The notes: generated by a model from the letters alone, not told the origin. A stretch of 64,000 bases of DNA from Fibrobacter sp. UWEL (GCF_900142535.1 NZ_FRBE01000004.1:141900-205899); one strand, 5' to 3'; positions 52,826 to 62,462 are shown, numbered from the stretch's first letter. A program made the numbers and translations.

Positions 52826-53509
52826 ATGATGATTGATTTGATTGGTTTGCCTGGCTGTGGAAAGAGTTTTTTTTCTACAAGGTTACGCCATGAATTAATT
52901 CAAGATGGTTTCCACGTTCAAGATATATCGAGGAATAGATCAACTCCGTTTCGGTATAAACTCTTTTTTAAATTAATGGCGCTTGCTGTTAGATTTTTCC
53001 CTTCCTGTTACCAAAAGAGGAAAATTGTTTTGAAACAGCTAGATGTGCAATCAAAAAGGTCGTCTTTTCTAGATAGACGAATCAATGATATTGTTGATGA
53101 CATATTGTTGCATATATACACGCATAAAGTTTTAAAATCCAAAAGGAAGATTTATATAAATGACGAAGGAATTCTGCATAAAGTTTTGTATTTATCTGTT
53201 TTTTTTGATGTTTCCGTAGAACGAGCTCTTGAAATTTTCCAACCGTTTGATACTCAATCTCTGACAATTTTCATTCGTAATTTGCCAGAACAGTCTTTTT
53301 TGTTTATAAAAGAAAGAAATCGGAAAGATTGTTCAATGGATTTCCTTTCGGATGATATAATGAAGTGTTATCTAGATAAATTCTATCAGAAGATGAATGT
53401 TGCTCAAAGAAAAATAAATTTGTTTGAAATTGACAGAAATGATTCTTTGGAAAATAGAGTGCTTATGGCTAAGAAAAAAATAATTGAATTTAAAGGGACT
53501 AATGTATGA
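52826..53509 (+). CDS. P-loop NTPase/kinase-like protein of the glycan locus
   Basis: The 227-residue protein starts MMIDLIGLPGCGKSFFS with Walker A at residues 7-14. A lid-like basic region follows (RSTPFRYKLFFK) and a later IYINDEGILHKVLYLS may hold the acidic partner site. It resembles small kinases found in capsule loci that phosphorylate a sugar or alcohol, or sulfate-activating enzymes. The substrate cannot be told. Its stop overlaps the next gene (ATGA). Confidence 0.65.
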   Translation: MMIDLIGLPGCGKSFFSTRLRHELIQDGFHVQDISRNRSTPFRYKLFFKLMALAVRFFPSCYQKRKIVLKQLDVQSKRSSFLDRRINDIVDDILLHIYTHKVLKSKRKIYINDEGILHKVLYLSVFFDVSVERALEIFQPFDTQSLTIFIRNLPEQSFLFIKERNRKDCSMDFLSDDIMKCYLDKFYQKMNVAQRKINLFEIDRNDSLENRVLMAKKKIIEFKGTNV

Positions 53510-54459
53510 AAAAGATGATTGCCTTGATAAAAAAAATGGGTGGACTACAACTTGTTGTTCAACTATGTAAATCCCATGTATTCTTTTTTTCGGTCTTTGT
53601 GACGTTGTTGTTAGGCTTTGAAAAAAGAGCGTTAGAAATATCAAGATTAGCAATCGCTAACCGTCGTCTGCAGAAATTACGTAAACGTTATTCTGCTTTT
53701 ATGAATCAAAAAAAAGGGGAAATTGTATGGGGTCCCGTAAGAAAGACCTCAAAAAAAGTATGGGTTCTGTGGTTGCAAGGAATGGATAACGCTCCTGAAC
53801 TAGTAAAGAAATGTCATGCATCGCTTTTAATGAATTTAAAAGATCGGGAGATTGTAATATTGTCTGAATCCAATTACAAGGATTATGTACAATTTCCAGA
53901 GTATGTACAACGTAAAATTGATTCTGGAATAATTTCAAGGACTCATTTTTCCGATTTATTACGTTTGGAATTGCTTGAAAAGTATGGTGGGACATGGATT
54001 GATGCCACGGTATTCTGTTCGGATTCAGATGTTCCTAATTACGTTATGGATTCAGAACTCTTTGTGTATCAATGTATAAAGCCCGTTTCTGATGGAGTTT
54101 GTTATTCGATTTCTAGTTGGTTGATGACTTCTTGTGCTGGACATCCTATAATTGTTCTGACAAAAGAATTGCTTTATGAGTATTGGAAGAAGAATGATTC
54201 TATGATTGATTATTTCCTCTTACATTATTTCTTTAAATTATCTACAGAGGTTTTTCCTGCGGAATGGAACAGGGTTGTACCAGTCTGTAATGCTGCTCCA
54301 CATATGCTTTTGTTACGATTATTTGAATTGTTTAATTCTGATGTTTGGTCGGCTATCAAGGCTCAATCCTGCTTCCATAAATTGAGTTACAAGTTTGAAA
54401 AGGAAACTTTTAGTTTGCCAAACACCTATTATTCAGTTGTTGTTGATGGACTACAGTAA
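53506..54459 (+). CDS. capsular polysaccharide synthesis glycosyltransferase (GT32/Caps_synth-like)
   Basis: The 317-residue protein has VWVLWLQGMDNAPELVKKCH, IISRTHFSDLLRLELLEKYGG and GTWIDATVFCSD, the hallmark of Caps_synth/GT32 sugar transferases. An N-terminal hydrophobic stretch (VFFFSVFVTLLLGF) may anchor it. It is coupled to the P-loop gene by a four-base overlap. Confidence 0.85.
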   Translation: MKKMIALIKKMGGLQLVVQLCKSHVFFFSVFVTLLLGFEKRALEISRLAIANRRLQKLRKRYSAFMNQKKGEIVWGPVRKTSKKVWVLWLQGMDNAPELVKKCHASLLMNLKDREIVILSESNYKDYVQFPEYVQRKIDSGIISRTHFSDLLRLELLEKYGGTWIDATVFCSDSDVPNYVMDSELFVYQCIKPVSDGVCYSISSWLMTSCAGHPIIVLTKELLYEYWKKNDSMIDYFLLHYFFKLSTEVFPAEWNRVVPVCNAAPHMLLLRLFELFNSDVWSAIKAQSCFHKLSYKFEKETFSLPNTYYSVVVDGLQ

Positions 54460-54471
54460 AAGGAATTTTTT

Positions 54472-55296
54472 ATGAAAAAACTTTCTATGAGGGACGTTCA
54501 AAGAGGTTCTCTTGAAATACTGAAAAAAATAGATTCGATTTGTAAACAGGAAAATTTACGCTATTGTTTAGCGTATGGTACTTTAATTGGTGCAGTTAGA
54601 CACAAAGGATTTATTCCTTGGGATGATGACATTGACATTATGATGCCGAGGAAGGACTATAATCGCCTGATAGAGTTCTTTTTTCAACATCAACAAGAAT
54701 TGCAACCTTTTGAAATGTTTAATAACTTGCATAATGACAAGTACCCATATATGATTACACGTATTAGTGATAGTCGCTATGTCCTGGATGTTGATAATGA
54801 AATGCCTTATGGAATAGGCTTGTTTGTCGATGTATATCCTTTAGATGGTTGTGGAAATTCTGTAGAAGAATATAAAAAAAAGAAAAATAAGTCATCGCTG
54901 TTAGCGTCGCTATGTTTTCTATCAACTCGTAAATCTGTCAAACGAGAGAATACGGCTTCCTTTCTTAAGTATTTGTTGAAGTATCCTGCATTTATCGTCG
55001 CGAAGATTATTGGAAAAGAGTTCTTTATGAGAAAACTGGATGCGTTAGCTGCAAAAAGTGACTATGAAAAGAGTGATTATATTGGATGTCTAGTATGGGC
55101 CTCCGATGATGGGCTTCGAGGTATTTTTCCTAAAGAGTGGTTTAATGAATTGGTAGACATTGAATTTGAAAATTTTAAATTTAAGGCTCCAAGGGAGTAT
55201 GATAAAGTTCTAAAGCATGGCTACGGAAATTATATGGAATTACCTCCGGAAAATAAAAGGATAGCTCATCACTATTATGACGCATTTTTAAAGTAA
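54472..55296 (+). CDS. LicD-family phosphotransferase (copy 1)
   Basis: The 274-residue protein has CLAYGTLIGAVRHKGFIPWD and DDDIDIMMPRKDYNRL, the LicD/FKRP nucleotidyltransferase-like core, and a closing YGNYMELPPENKR. LicD proteins move phosphocholine or other phospho-alcohols from a CDP carrier onto glycans. A second LicD gene at 58350 shares the same start and end motifs. Together with the cytidylyltransferase fusion next door, it points to a CDP-linked decoration. Confidence 0.9.
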   Translation: MKKLSMRDVQRGSLEILKKIDSICKQENLRYCLAYGTLIGAVRHKGFIPWDDDIDIMMPRKDYNRLIEFFFQHQQELQPFEMFNNLHNDKYPYMITRISDSRYVLDVDNEMPYGIGLFVDVYPLDGCGNSVEEYKKKKNKSSLLASLCFLSTRKSVKRENTASFLKYLLKYPAFIVAKIIGKEFFMRKLDALAAKSDYEKSDYIGCLVWASDDGLRGIFPKEWFNELVDIEFENFKFKAPREYDKVLKHGYGNYMELPPENKRIAHHYYDAFLK

Positions 55297-55310
55297 AGAA
55301 TGGATTCTTA

Positions 55311-56654
55311 ATGAAAAAAGTAATTACTTACGGAACCTACGATCTTCTTCATCAGGGACATGTCAACTTACTCAAGCGTGCTAAAGCCTTGGGTGATTAT
55401 CTCATCGTAGGTGTTACAAATGACAATTTTGATCGTGATCGTGGTAAATTGAATGTTCGTAATAACGTTTTAGAACGTGTGGATGCTGTAAAAGCTACTG
55501 GACTTGCCGATCAAATAATCATCGAAGATTATGTAGGTCAAAAGATTGATGATGTTCAAAAATATGATGTGGACATTTTTGCTATTGGTTCCGATTGGGA
55601 AGGAAAATTTGATTACCTCAATGAATTCTGCGAAGTTGTGTATCTCCCTCGTACAGAAGGAATTTCCTCTACCATGCTACGTGCGGAGAGCCAGGATGTT
55701 GTCAAGGTAGGAATTATTGGCTGTGGTAGAGTAGCGAGACGTTTCCCATTTGAGGCAAATGTAGTCAACGGGGTGTCTATTACTGCTGCCTATGACTCTA
55801 ACTCGGATGCAAGTTTGAAATTCGCAAAGGATTTTGAAGGGGTTGTCTCTTATAAGGACCTGTCCGATTTTTATAAAAATGTGGATGCAGTCTACATAGC
55901 GACGCCCCATCTTTCCCACTATGACAACATCAAAACTTCTCTTTTGGCGGGGAAACATGTCCTCTGTGAGACGCCTATGGTTTTAAAGTTCCTGGAGGCT
56001 AAGGAACTATATAAGCTTGCTGAAAAACAGGGTGTCATCTTGATGGAGGCTAACAAGACTGCGCACTGTCCTGCTTTCAATCACTTGATGGTTATGATCA
56101 AGTCTGGCCTCATCGGTGAAGTTGTTGACATTGAAGCTTCTCTTTCTCAACTGTTGGATAAGACGGGTCGAGAATTTGACCCCAATCAGGCGGGTGGAGC
56201 TATGTTTGAACAGGGGTCTTATCCTCTGCTTCCCATTTTGAAATTGATGGGAATCAATTATGAAAGCATCCAACTATTTTCTCGTATGGAAAATGGAGTG
56301 GATGTCCATACCAAAGGCCTTATCAAGTATCCCAAGGCTGTTTGCACATTTAAAGTGGGATTGGGCGTCAAGACAGAGGGTAATCTTGTTATTTCGGGAA
56401 CCAAAGGCTATGCCTATGTTCCTGCTCCCTGGTGGAAAACTGATTATTTTGAGCTTCGTTACGAAGACAGTAACGATAACAAAAAGTTCTTTTACAAGTG
56501 GGATGGCTTCGGGCTTCGCTATGAAATCCAAGAGTTTATCAGCTGCATTTACAATCACAGGTTCAGCACGGCTAGACTGCGTCGTAGAGAAAGTATCTGT
56601 ATGGCGGAAATCATGGAGCAGTTTAGCCTGCGAAAAAATTTTTTTAAGATTTAA
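55311..56654 (+). CDS. fusion: TagD-like cytidylyltransferase plus Gfo/Idh/MocA oxidoreductase
   Basis: Residues 1 to ~128 are a glycerol-3-phosphate cytidylyltransferase-like domain ([42 protein letters not shown]). Residues ~131-447 are a Gfo/Idh/MocA NAD(P) oxidoreductase ([29 protein letters not shown]). Its usual EKP motif reads CETPM, with Thr in place of the Lys, and a later [13 protein letters not shown] may compensate. The fusion suggests one protein both forms a small phospho-alcohol and activates it with CTP. It lies between a LicD gene and an aminotransferase gene. The substrate is unknown. Confidence 0.88.
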   Translation: MKKVITYGTYDLLHQGHVNLLKRAKALGDYLIVGVTNDNFDRDRGKLNVRNNVLERVDAVKATGLADQIIIEDYVGQKIDDVQKYDVDIFAIGSDWEGKFDYLNEFCEVVYLPRTEGISSTMLRAESQDVVKVGIIGCGRVARRFPFEANVVNGVSITAAYDSNSDASLKFAKDFEGVVSYKDLSDFYKNVDAVYIATPHLSHYDNIKTSLLAGKHVLCETPMVLKFLEAKELYKLAEKQGVILMEANKTAHCPAFNHLMVMIKSGLIGEVVDIEASLSQLLDKTGREFDPNQAGGAMFEQGSYPLLPILKLMGINYESIQLFSRMENGVDVHTKGLIKYPKAVCTFKVGLGVKTEGNLVISGTKGYAYVPAPWWKTDYFELRYEDSNDNKKFFYKWDGFGLRYEIQEFISCIYNHRFSTARLRRRESICMAEIMEQFSLRKNFFKI

Positions 56655-56668
56655 AAGAGGGTATTTCT

Positions 56669-57742
56669 ATGATCAACTTTACCGTAGGTCCTGTCCAATC
56701 TAGTGATGCAGTTCGTGCTGTAGGCGCAGAACAGGTGCCTTATTTCCGTACTACAGAATTTTCTCAGCTTATGCTGGAAAATGAATCTCTTGTGAAAAAA
56801 TTTGCAAAGGCAACGGATGATTCTAAGGTTGCTTTTATTACTGGGTCGGGGTCTGCTGGCATGGAAACTGCTATTATGAATACCTTGACCTCAGAGGACA
56901 AGGCCATCGTTGTAAATGGCGGTAGTTTTGGCCATCGTTTTGTAGAGCTCTGCGAACTTCACGAAATTCCATTTACCGAAATTAAGCTTGATGCGGGCAA
57001 AACTTTGAAAGCCGAACATTTAGTTGGATTTGAGGGCAAGGGCTATACGACCTTCATCGTGAACAAACATGAAACTTCTACGGGTGTTCATTACGATATG
57101 AACTTGATAAGTGATTTTTGTAAGCGAAATAATCTGTTCCTAATAGTGGACTGTATTAGTACATTTCTGGCAGATCCTTTTGATATGTCGGGGCTTGGTG
57201 CAGATATCATGATTACTGGTTCTCAGAAGGCCCTTGCATGTCCCCCGGGTATTTCTGTCATGATATTGTCTCCCAAGGCTTTGAAACGTGTTGAGTGCGT
57301 TAAGTGCAAATGCCAATATCTGGATTTAAAACTTGCTTTGAAAAATGCTGAACGCGGCCAGACCCCGTGGACTCCAGCTGTGGGCATCCTTCGTCAGATT
57401 CATGCCCGCCTGAAGGAAATTGAGGCAAATGGTGGTGTAGATGCGGAAATATCTCGTACTGCAGCCTTGGCTAATTATTTCCGCGAACAGATTAAGAGCT
57501 TACCTTTTGAAATTGTTTCGGAATCCCTTTCCAATGCCGTAACTCCACTACATCCCACCACCGCGTCTGCATATGATATTTTTCTAAAAATCAAGGATGA
57601 TTACGGTATGTGGATTTGCCCTAACGGTGGAGATATGAAAGACTCAATTTTCCGTGTTGGTCACATTGGATATCTATCTGAGGCCGACTACGATAAACTT
57701 GTTGATGCTTTTAAGGATTTGCAGAAAAAAGGCTTTATTTAG
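56669..57742 (+). CDS. class V aminotransferase (2-aminoethylphosphonate/serine-glyoxylate type)
   Basis: The 357-residue PLP enzyme has [48 protein letters not shown] and the PLP lysine K187 in [11 protein letters not shown]. It resembles PhnW and alanine-glyoxylate aminotransferases. No phosphoenolpyruvate mutase gene lies here, so a phosphonate route is not shown. It may aminate a keto-alcohol made by the neighbouring fusion protein. RBS-like AAGAGGG precedes the ATG. Confidence 0.9.
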   Translation: MINFTVGPVQSSDAVRAVGAEQVPYFRTTEFSQLMLENESLVKKFAKATDDSKVAFITGSGSAGMETAIMNTLTSEDKAIVVNGGSFGHRFVELCELHEIPFTEIKLDAGKTLKAEHLVGFEGKGYTTFIVNKHETSTGVHYDMNLISDFCKRNNLFLIVDCISTFLADPFDMSGLGADIMITGSQKALACPPGISVMILSPKALKRVECVKCKCQYLDLKLALKNAERGQTPWTPAVGILRQIHARLKEIEANGGVDAEISRTAALANYFREQIKSLPFEIVSESLSNAVTPLHPTTASAYDIFLKIKDDYGMWICPNGGDMKDSIFRVGHIGYLSEADYDKLVDAFKDLQKKGFI

Positions 57743-57744
57743 AG

Positions 57745-58353
57745 ATGCAGATTTTTATAGTTGATGAAATACCGAGTAGTATGTACCAGTCCTTGATGGA
57801 GCTGGTTCATGCTTCTTTTGACGAATATCAAAAAGAGAACATAAACTTTACTTGTTCTCGGTATTCGATGGATGATGTAAAAGAAAAAATATTAAGTCAT
57901 TGGTGTTTATTTGCTATAGATGAAAAAAACAATATACTAGGCGTTACTTCCTTTTTCCCTATAAATGACAGGGATTGCTATGAGGCGATAAGTGCTATAT
58001 CCCCCAAATCCAAAGGTTTGGGAATAGGTACATTATTGTTTGAACGTCGTCGGCAATTTTTACAAGAAAAAAAATTTAGTCGGATTATCTCGGATACTGC
58101 TGTTGGTGCAAAAGCTTCTGTTGGATGGCATTTAAAGAAATGTGGATGCAGGATCATAGGTTACAAATCGTATAAAGATACCGATTACTATTCATATTTG
58201 TTCTGTGAGCATTTGTCTGGGAAAATGTCAAATGCTTATAAAATCTATTATTTTTGTAGATATTTGCTCTCTTTTTGTATAACAAGATGTATGTTGAAAC
58301 GCGATGGAAGTTTCTCAAAAATAGGACGATTAATTAGTTTGGTAAAAAAATGA
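57745..58353 (+). CDS. GNAT-family N-acetyltransferase of the glycan locus
   Basis: The 202-residue protein has a GNAT core: ISAISPKSKGLGIGTLLFERRRQFL with the acetyl-CoA loop, then SVGWHLKKCGCRIIGYKSY. It could acetylate the amino group set by the upstream aminotransferase, which ends two bases before. Its stop overlaps the second LicD gene. Confidence 0.82.
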   Translation: MQIFIVDEIPSSMYQSLMELVHASFDEYQKENINFTCSRYSMDDVKEKILSHWCLFAIDEKNNILGVTSFFPINDRDCYEAISAISPKSKGLGIGTLLFERRRQFLQEKKFSRIISDTAVGAKASVGWHLKKCGCRIIGYKSYKDTDYYSYLFCEHLSGKMSNAYKIYYFCRYLLSFCITRCMLKRDGSFSKIGRLISLVKK

Positions 58354-59168
58354 AAGAGTTGTCTCTTAAAGAAATTCAACGGGAAAGTCTAAGAATTTTA
58401 AAAGATGTTCATTCTTTTTGTGAAAAAAATGGCATCAGGTATTCGTTGGCGTATGGGACATTGATTGGTGCCGTAAGACATAAAGGCTTTATTCCTTGGG
58501 ATGATGATGTTGATATTGTTATGCCTAGACCTGATTTTGATAAATTTTGTCGAGAGTTTGTGTCTCAGGATGACAATGTATTGTATTCTCCCGAATCGGA
58601 AGAGAACTTCTTGATGTTTGCAAGAGTTTGTAGTGATTCTCGTACTAAGGCGGTTTCTAAACGTCCATGGAGTAGTGTAGAAACTGGCCTTTGGATTGAT
58701 GTTTTTCCATTGGATGGCTTAAATCCGTCTAGGGGAACTTTTATTAAAGAATTAGGGTATTTGCGTTCCCTAGGACGTAAGGAAATGCGTTTGCGAACGG
58801 GCAAGTATTTGAAACTAAATAGGAATCTGTCCTGCAAAGAAGTTCTAGCGTGTTTGCTCAAAAAAGTTTTATATTTCCCTTTTTGCTTGAAAAGGGTCAA
58901 AGCAAAACATAATGATTTTTTAAGACGCTTTGATTATGAGTCTGCAAATTATTGTGGTCAACTCTGTGTTATGGATTATCCAGAAAAAGAATATAACCTT
59001 AAAAATTGGTTTTCTTCCTATAGGAAAGTTCCTTTTGAAGATGTTGATTTGTTTATTTCTGAAAACTATCATGATATTTTAAGCCAGTATTACGGTAATT
59101 ATATGTCGTTACCTCCGGAAAACCAACGTGTTCCTCCTCAATCATATATAAAATTCTTTTGGAGATAG
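58350..59168 (+). CDS. LicD-family phosphotransferase (copy 2)
   Basis: The 272-residue protein has YSLAYGTLIGAVRHKGFIPW, DDDVDIVMPRPDFDKF and YGNYMSLPPENQR, closely parallel to copy 1 at 54472. Two LicD proteins suggest two decorated positions or two acceptors. It is coupled by ATGA to the GNAT gene and ends three bases before rfbD copy 2. Confidence 0.9.
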   Translation: MKELSLKEIQRESLRILKDVHSFCEKNGIRYSLAYGTLIGAVRHKGFIPWDDDVDIVMPRPDFDKFCREFVSQDDNVLYSPESEENFLMFARVCSDSRTKAVSKRPWSSVETGLWIDVFPLDGLNPSRGTFIKELGYLRSLGRKEMRLRTGKYLKLNRNLSCKEVLACLLKKVLYFPFCLKRVKAKHNDFLRRFDYESANYCGQLCVMDYPEKEYNLKNWFSSYRKVPFEDVDLFISENYHDILSQYYGNYMSLPPENQRVPPQSYIKFFWR

Positions 59169-59171
59169 AAA

Positions 59172-60092
59172 ATGAAGTTTTTTGTAACGGGTGTGGGTGG
59201 TCAACTAGGTCACGATGTTGTTAATGAGTTGGCGTCTCGTGGACATTGTGTTGTGGGTAGTGATATAGCAACAGAATATGTTGGTGTTGCAGATGGCTCT
59301 GCCGTCACCAAGGTTGAATATGTCCAGCTAGATATTACTGATGCGAAGGCTGTTGAAAAGGTTTTGATGAGTGTAAAACCAGATGCCGTGATTCATTGTG
59401 CTGCATGGACTGCGGTGGATTTTGCTGAAGATTCTGATAAGCAGGAAAAGGTGCGCGCCATCAATGCTTATGGCTCTGAAAATGTTGCGCATATTTGTAA
59501 GGCTCTTGACTGTAAGATGACTTACATCAGTACTGATTATGTTTTTGATGGACAGGGAACGACTCCTTGGCAACCCGATTGTAAGGACTATAAACCTCTT
59601 AATGTTTATGGTCAGACAAAGTTGGAAGGTGAGTTAGCTGTTAGTGGAACTTTGGAGAAGTTCTTCATTGTTCGTATCGCATGGGTGTTCGGCCTTAACG
59701 GCAAGAACTTCATCAAGACAATGCTGAATGTGGGGAAAACTCACGATACTGTCCGCGTAGTGAATGACCAGATTGGTACTCCCACGTACACTTTGGATTT
59801 GGCTCGCCTCCTGGTGGACATGAATGAAACTGAAAAGTATGGTTACTATCACGCTACCAATGAAGGCGGATATATTAGCTGGTTTGATTTTACCTGCGAG
59901 ATTTACAAGCAGGCTGGTCTTTCTACAAAGGTTCTGCCGGTAACTACTGCTGAATATGGATTGAGTAAGGCTGCCCGTCCCTTCAATAGTCGCTTGGACA
60001 AAAGCAAACTGGTGCAAGCAGGCTTCAAGCCGCTGCCGACTTGGCAAGATGCGCTGGCTCGTTATTTGAAAGAAATTGGAGAAAAATGCTGA
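59172..60092 (+). CDS. rfbD: dTDP-4-dehydrorhamnose reductase (copy 2)
   Basis: This 306-residue paralogue of the gene at 35272 begins MKFFVTGVGGQLGHDVVNEL and shares almost all later blocks (FGLNGKNFIKTMLNVGKTHD, NDQIGTPTYTLDLARLLVDM). It is AT-richer at third positions in its 5' half, and more like copy 1 in its 3' half. It ends the AT-rich glycan block. Both copies appear intact. Confidence 0.95.
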   Translation: MKFFVTGVGGQLGHDVVNELASRGHCVVGSDIATEYVGVADGSAVTKVEYVQLDITDAKAVEKVLMSVKPDAVIHCAAWTAVDFAEDSDKQEKVRAINAYGSENVAHICKALDCKMTYISTDYVFDGQGTTPWQPDCKDYKPLNVYGQTKLEGELAVSGTLEKFFIVRIAWVFGLNGKNFIKTMLNVGKTHDTVRVVNDQIGTPTYTLDLARLLVDMNETEKYGYYHATNEGGYISWFDFTCEIYKQAGLSTKVLPVTTAEYGLSKAARPFNSRLDKSKLVQAGFKPLPTWQDALARYLKEIGEKC

Positions 60093-60132
60093 TGCTGAAT
60101 CAAGTTCAGCATGACTTTTAACAAAAAAATAC

Positions 60133-60160
60133 TTGAAAGCAAATTGTAAGTTTCTATATT
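60133..60160 (+). promoter_or_regulatory. promoter of OmpA/TSP3 copy 2
   Basis: TTGAAA (60133-60138), 16 bases, TATATT (60155-60160), then AGGAAGGA before the ATG at 60193. Confidence 0.55.
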
Positions 60161-60192
60161 TGTGAGCAAAGTTTTTTAGGAAGGAATTAGAA

Positions 60193-62325
60193 ATGAAAAA
60201 ACTTCTTGCAGCATCTCTGTTGATTGCTGGCGTCGCTTTTGCACAGAGCGGCATTGCCGGCGGTAAAGACGGTTTGCACCAGTACAATGCTAATACCATG
60301 GGGCAGTGGACCTTTGAACTGGGTACCGGCGGTAATGTTTCCCTGGATAACTGGTCTTTGGCAAAGGCTGGTGTAATTAAAGATCAAAATGGACAAAATT
60401 TTGGTGTTTATAAGATTGATGGTTCCTTTGCGGGTAACTTCAATTTTGCCATGGGCGTCTTTAAGTGGATGGATGTGGGTGCAAGCCAGTCCTTGAACTA
60501 TGACTACGTGGGCTCCAGCACAGGCTTGGAAGAAGTTCACCATATGAGTACTATTGCTTTAGGTGATTTGGATTTGTGGGCCAAATTTGCCTTGCCAATC
60601 ACCAAGGATAGCAGTGTGTTCAGCTTTGCTGCTTTGCTTCAGGTAACTGCGGCTATCGGAGAAACGAGTGCTGGTGTTCGTCCTCGTCATTCTTGGTACC
60701 TTGCTCCTGAAGGGTGGTATACTAATCCCTATACGGCAAATGGTCCTGTTGTTGGATTAAATGCCATTATGACTGCAGATTGGACCAAACGAGGTATTCC
60801 TCTTCGCTGGAACACTCAGGTTGGTTTCGTTTATACTGTAGAAGATGGGTATCCTAATGCTTTGACCTATAGCACGGGCTTGAACTGGTTCGTTCATCCC
60901 AAGGTGGATGCTTTCTTGGAATATTCTGGAGAAATGCGTGTAAGTGGAGAGCATTACGATATTTCTCCGCTCGTTGATCCGATGATCGTGACGCCTGGTT
61001 TCCGTTTTCACCTGAGTCGTTCCTTGGATCTGGGTATGGGTCTGGAAGTTGCTCTGCGCAATGTGAAGAATCCCCTGTACAAGATGAAGGAAGAAAAGAA
61101 GGACATCAATGATTTCATAATCAAACGTGTTGATGATCATGGTCATAAGTCTTACTACGGTTACGCTTCTACTCCGCTTTATGCTGGTGCTGCTACCTTG
61201 GTTTATCGCTTTGGTGGCGACGACGAAGATCCGGCCGTGCTGGCTGCCCAGTCTTACGCTGTGGACTCCGCTGCCCAGGCTCGCCTGGATTCCCTGCTGC
61301 AGGCTCGCGCCATGCGTGAAGATTCCCTGGCCCGTACCGATAGCGATAAGGATGGCATCGTTGACCTGAAGGACAACTGCCCCAAGACTCCGGAAGGCGC
61401 TCAGGTGGACTCCGTGGGTTGCCCCATCGATACGGATAAGGATGGTGTTGCTGATGGTATTGACCAGTGCCCGGGTACCGCTGCTGGCGTTGCTGTTGGC
61501 CCCGATGGTTGCGAAGCTGACTTCGACAAGGATGGCGTCCTGGATTCTAAGGACCAGTGCCCCAATACTCCGGAAGGCGCTCAGGTTGACGTGAACGGTT
61601 GCTCTGTGGACTCCGATAAGGATGGCGTTGCCGACGATAAGGATAAGTGCCCCAATACCCCGGCTGGCGTGACTATCGACGAAACTGGCTGCCCCCTGGA
61701 CTTCGACAAGGATGGCGTTGCTGACATTAACGACAAGTGCCCCAATACTCCGGCTGGCCAGGTTGTGGACTCCGTGGGTTGCTCTCTGGATGGCGACAAG
61801 GATGGCGTACCTGATGGTATCGACCAGTGCCCCGCTACCGAAGCTGGCATTAGCGTTGACTCCGTTGGCTGCGATCTGGACTTCGACAGGGATGGCGTTC
61901 CCGACTCCAAGGACAAGTGCCCCAATACCCTGCCTGGTATCAAGGTTAAGGAAGATGGCTGCCCGGTCCGCAAGAAGGAAAACCTGGACGAATTGAAGAA
62001 GGGTATTCAGTTCAAGCTGAACTCCGCAAAGCTCACCAAGAACAGCTACGGCACCCTGGACGATATCGTTAAGCTCATGATGCAGATTCCGGAAGCTAAC
62101 CTGGAAATTCAGGGTCACACCGACGAACTGGGTTCCGACGCTACCAACCAGAAGCTGTCTCAGGAACGCGCCCAGACCGTGATGGACTACTTCGTGAAGA
62201 AGGGTGTGGAATCCAACCGCCTCCGTGCAGTAGGCTACGGCGCATCCAAGCCCGTCGCTGACAACAAGGACAAGGCCGGCCGCGAAAAGAACCGCCGCGT
62301 GGAATTGGTTCCGTTCCAGAACTAG
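60193..62325 (+). CDS. OmpA-family outer-membrane protein with TSP type-3 repeats (copy 2)
   Basis: The 710-residue product has a signal peptide (MKKLLAASLLIAGVAFA) followed by the same IAGGKDGLHQYNANTMGQW start as copy 1. A barrel (to about residue 350), eight to nine calcium-binding TSP3-type units (SDKDGIVDLKDNCPKTPEG and kin) and an OmpA domain (QGHTDELGSDATNQKLSQERA, ending RRVELVPFQN) follow. It has more calcium repeats than copy 1 and lacks the Pro/Ala tail. It probably spans from outer membrane to peptidoglycan. The repeats share near-identical DNA and may expand or contract. Confidence 0.93.
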   Translation: MKKLLAASLLIAGVAFAQSGIAGGKDGLHQYNANTMGQWTFELGTGGNVSLDNWSLAKAGVIKDQNGQNFGVYKIDGSFAGNFNFAMGVFKWMDVGASQSLNYDYVGSSTGLEEVHHMSTIALGDLDLWAKFALPITKDSSVFSFAALLQVTAAIGETSAGVRPRHSWYLAPEGWYTNPYTANGPVVGLNAIMTADWTKRGIPLRWNTQVGFVYTVEDGYPNALTYSTGLNWFVHPKVDAFLEYSGEMRVSGEHYDISPLVDPMIVTPGFRFHLSRSLDLGMGLEVALRNVKNPLYKMKEEKKDINDFIIKRVDDHGHKSYYGYASTPLYAGAATLVYRFGGDDEDPAVLAAQSYAVDSAAQARLDSLLQARAMREDSLARTDSDKDGIVDLKDNCPKTPEGAQVDSVGCPIDTDKDGVADGIDQCPGTAAGVAVGPDGCEADFDKDGVLDSKDQCPNTPEGAQVDVNGCSVDSDKDGVADDKDKCPNTPAGVTIDETGCPLDFDKDGVADINDKCPNTPAGQVVDSVGCSLDGDKDGVPDGIDQCPATEAGISVDSVGCDLDFDRDGVPDSKDKCPNTLPGIKVKEDGCPVRKKENLDELKKGIQFKLNSAKLTKNSYGTLDDIVKLMMQIPEANLEIQGHTDELGSDATNQKLSQERAQTVMDYFVKKGVESNRLRAVGYGASKPVADNKDKAGREKNRRVELVPFQN

Positions 62326-62330
62326 TTTAA

Positions 62331-62378
62331 CGTCATTCTGAGCGAAGCACCGTAGGTGCGAAGTCGAAGAATCTAGTG
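62331..62378 (+). repeat. full-length REP-like palindrome
   Basis: GTCATTCTGAGCGAAGCACC, then GTAGGTGCGAAGTCGAAGAA and TCTAG. This is the intergenic form most like the units inside feoB. Confidence 0.85.
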
Positions 62379-62387
62379 ACGAATGAA

Positions 62388-62420
62388 AAGGCCTCCGCTA
62401 AAAAAGCGGGGGCCTTTTTT
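62388..62420 (+). terminator. OmpA/TSP3 copy 2 terminator
   Basis: GGCCTCCGCT and AGCGGGGGCC pair around AAAAA, followed by TTTTTT. Confidence 0.85.
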
Positions 62421-62451
62421 GTCGCCTGTAGTTTGCAAAGTGGAAAGGAGA
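62418..62451 (+). repeat. 33-bp direct repeat, left copy
   Basis: GTCGCCTGTAGTTTGCAAAG followed by TGGAAAGGAG. An exact copy lies at about 63408-63437, on the other side of the GNAT cassette. Each copy is followed by a TTGACA promoter. Confidence 0.85.
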
Positions 62452-62462
62452 AAAACTTGACC

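Noticed and set aside
56669..57742. Phosphonate (2-aminoethylphosphonate) biosynthesis
   Set aside because: The aminotransferase resembles PhnW, but no phosphoenolpyruvate mutase or phosphonopyruvate decarboxylase is in the window, so this is not supported.
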